Shown here: positions 12,801-15,800 of the stretch, piece by piece
Layout: the number at the start of each line of letters is the position of its first letter
Numbering within the stretch: position 1 is the first letter of the stretch
Assembly: GCF_000003605.2 (NCBI RefSeq)
Contig: NW_003135345.1
Location: 35,466-55,142, forward strand
Reading direction: 5' to 3'
Length of the DNA stretch: 19,677 nucleotides
Source: Saccoglossus kowalevskii
Taxonomy: Eukaryota; Hemichordata; Enteropneusta; Harrimaniidae
Notes under the pieces: generated by a model
The model's database searches: none
The model's input: only the letters and a program-made list of their open reading frames with translations
Told to the model about the DNA's origin: nothing
Translations under genes and position numbers: made by a program

Positions 12801-15800
12801 TTTGTCAGCTGAGGTAAGGAATCGTCAACAGGTACAATTGTGATGTAGAACGTCTGTGTCACCTGAAAACAATAATATAGCAGCATGAGTGACTAGGATT
12901 GGTAACCATGGTAATAATAATTCAACATCATTTCTTAATCTGTGGTATACTGTAATGTAATGTTAATTACCAATATGAATATTTGGTTTATATAAATCAC
13001 TCCCTATAATCATGAATTTAAACAACTACGAATAGAGCAGAAATATTGGTAAACAAAATAAGTCACATTGCAATGCATTATGGTTAATTGTGTCACCTGA
13101 TTAGTGCCGTCATCCACACTAAATGTAAAAGTGTCCATATAGTCTTCCTCTGTACTGGTATGTACATATCTGATTGTCTTGGCAGCTAGGTCTCCCTGTG
13201 TAAACTGAGTAATCGGTAAGCCAGGCTGTGAAATGTACTCCAAATGTCCAAGTGATGGAACGGTGCTGATGTAGTACAGCAGATCGGCAGGGTTACTGTC
13301 AACATCAGTAGATGAAAGGAGACTAGTGGTGATCTTCTTGCTGCTACCTTCATCTAGGACTAAACCATTGTTTGCTAAAACCTGGGGTGGGATATGGTCC
13401 TCTGAGGGGCAGACAGAGACAAGATTGTAATCTAGTTTGCATCATCATGTAGCAAAGGATAGTACATTTCAACAGCCGAAAGAATACATTGTATCAAAAA
13501 AATCATTTAAAAATAAATTTTTAATAAAGACGTAATAAAGCTGGAAAATAAATAATATCATAATAACTTACTGAATAACCTAATATTGTAACAACTGAGC
13601 AATTGAAGACTTACCTTATAAAGTAATAGCTGATGAAATATATATTACCTAATAAGGTAATAACCGAACAAGACTTACCTAATATGGTAATGATAAAAGA
13701 CTGGTCAATTAACCGATTGCCCTCAGGGTCAGACAATGTGAACTTAAACAACAGTGTACCAGCTGGATCAGTATCACGATGGACATATCGGACTCGTCCT
13801 GAAAATGTAAATACATTTTCAATTGGAATAAATGATTTTTATCAAATATATACCGGATTCTGCCATAAATTCGCCCATCTGAAAAATTTCAAAAAATTAT
13901 CATCAAATATTTTGGGGGAACTTGTATTTTCATTGAAAAATCCACCTACGCCGACTTTCAGCGTCAGCAGTTGGACCACCCAAAAAGAAAGTAACTATTG
14001 CAGAAGCTAATCTAAAATTGTATACATCTTTTTTCTTGCTGAATTAAAAAGTAGACCACCTAAAATTTCATTAGTGTCACCCAGCACATCTTTCTAAAAA
14101 AAATTCACATTAACGAACCTCGTGCACCAAATACAATTATTTTTTTTAATTATTAGTAGTGAAAGTATATTGTAAAAGAAGTTTCAAATAAAAACAAACA
14201 CAACTGCATTAGCAAATGATTGTGGTAGCGCAATCCGGTCATGCTGCGTTTCACAATTGTTGATTATTACCTAGTAATGATTATAACAACGTGCAAAAAA
14301 TAAATTTGTTGAATTGTTATGAAATGCAAATTAAACACTCAATGCTGTAGAAATAAATATCCGCCATGTTTTGACCTGGACGTTGTTTTTTGACCTGACA
14401 GGTCAAATTGCTAATTAACCAATCAAAATGACCGATGATGCCAACATGTTCAAATTACCATCACTCATTCAAATATGTTAATGTTATTGAACGCAGCACG
14501 GAAGGGATTTGCCGATGTTGTTGTACGATCTTTTGGCTTGAATTGTGATGGGAAAGCGGCACGATTTGTTCTTAAATAAAAAAATTAGTTGTTTTCAAAA
14601 GATAAACTGAGCATTTGAAGAATAATTTGATATACAGTGATAACAGCTCATTGTCAAAACGAAGCCATTCACGCTAGTCGCAATAAACATCATACTCTTG
14701 AATAGGCGTCAATGACTACGATGAAACTTTTAGGCATCAGAAAAGATTGAAATAACACTTTAGAAAACTGCCGAAAAATTGCCCTGGGCGATTTCTTGGT
14801 CCCAATTTATTTTTCTAAAAACCCAAACTGCCATTTAACGGGCTAGGGTGAATTAACAGTAGAATCCGGTAATAACGAGGAGTTATAAGATATAAAGGGT
14901 ATGCACATGTGTAATATGCAATGAGGATCACATACAATATTATCACAAAATGACAAGGGAAATATACATACTAATTACAAATTAGTGAGTCTGTGAAAAA
15001 ACTGATCGTGTTCATCTCAGACTGATTTTGGCACTGTCTATGCTTATTTGCACACATTCTTCAATTTTGAATGTGACAATAAACTCCCTTCTTTATACAT
15101 TTCTGTATACATAATAAAACATTTCCACCCACAGTGTTCTATGAACCTACTATCATCAATTGATGCCCTAACAGAAAATAACCCTAACAGAAATAATTAG
15201 GCACAGTAAGTGTGCAATGTACACAGTACAAAGCAAATGGGCTACAATAACCATAAGCAGTGGAGAAATGAAACAAACAAACGAAGCATATGCAAATGAG
15301 AAGTATGCAAATAAATTGAACTGCTTACAAAATACAACCATGAAATTGGATGCTTTTAAAGATCCACAAATTATGAAATTGCTTCTCATGGTTAGGAAAG
15401 TTGAATACAATATTTCATAAATCTTTGATAATTACAAGTACCATTGACGAATATTCAAATTAAATCTTTTTACAGGGTTCTCAATGGATTTGAGCTTATC
15501 AGTTGGAGATCAATACATTGAATTCAGTGATATTTACCATTATTTATATCTTCTTGAGTCCAGCTACTAGATGGACCAGTTATTGTGTATGGTATATATC
15601 CAGACTTTGGTTCAAAATATTGTATTTCACCAGCATCAGGAAGTCTTGTTAGTGTATATACCAACTGAGTGTCAGCAGAATCAACATCAGAAGCCAATAA
15701 AATGTCCTCAGTTAACGATGTGGTCTCACCTAAAATCAAATACCAATTGATTAAAACTCCTTTCCATTATGTCACATATCTTCTGATATATTCTTACTAT

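Noticed and set aside
13633-14010. 125-codon plus-strand frame
   Set aside because: Crosses exon 4 in antisense, then its intron and the end of a mobile element. No domain seen.
15168-15420. Overlapping open frames on both strands
   Set aside because: No motif on either strand. Intronic position in AT-rich sequence makes chance likely.
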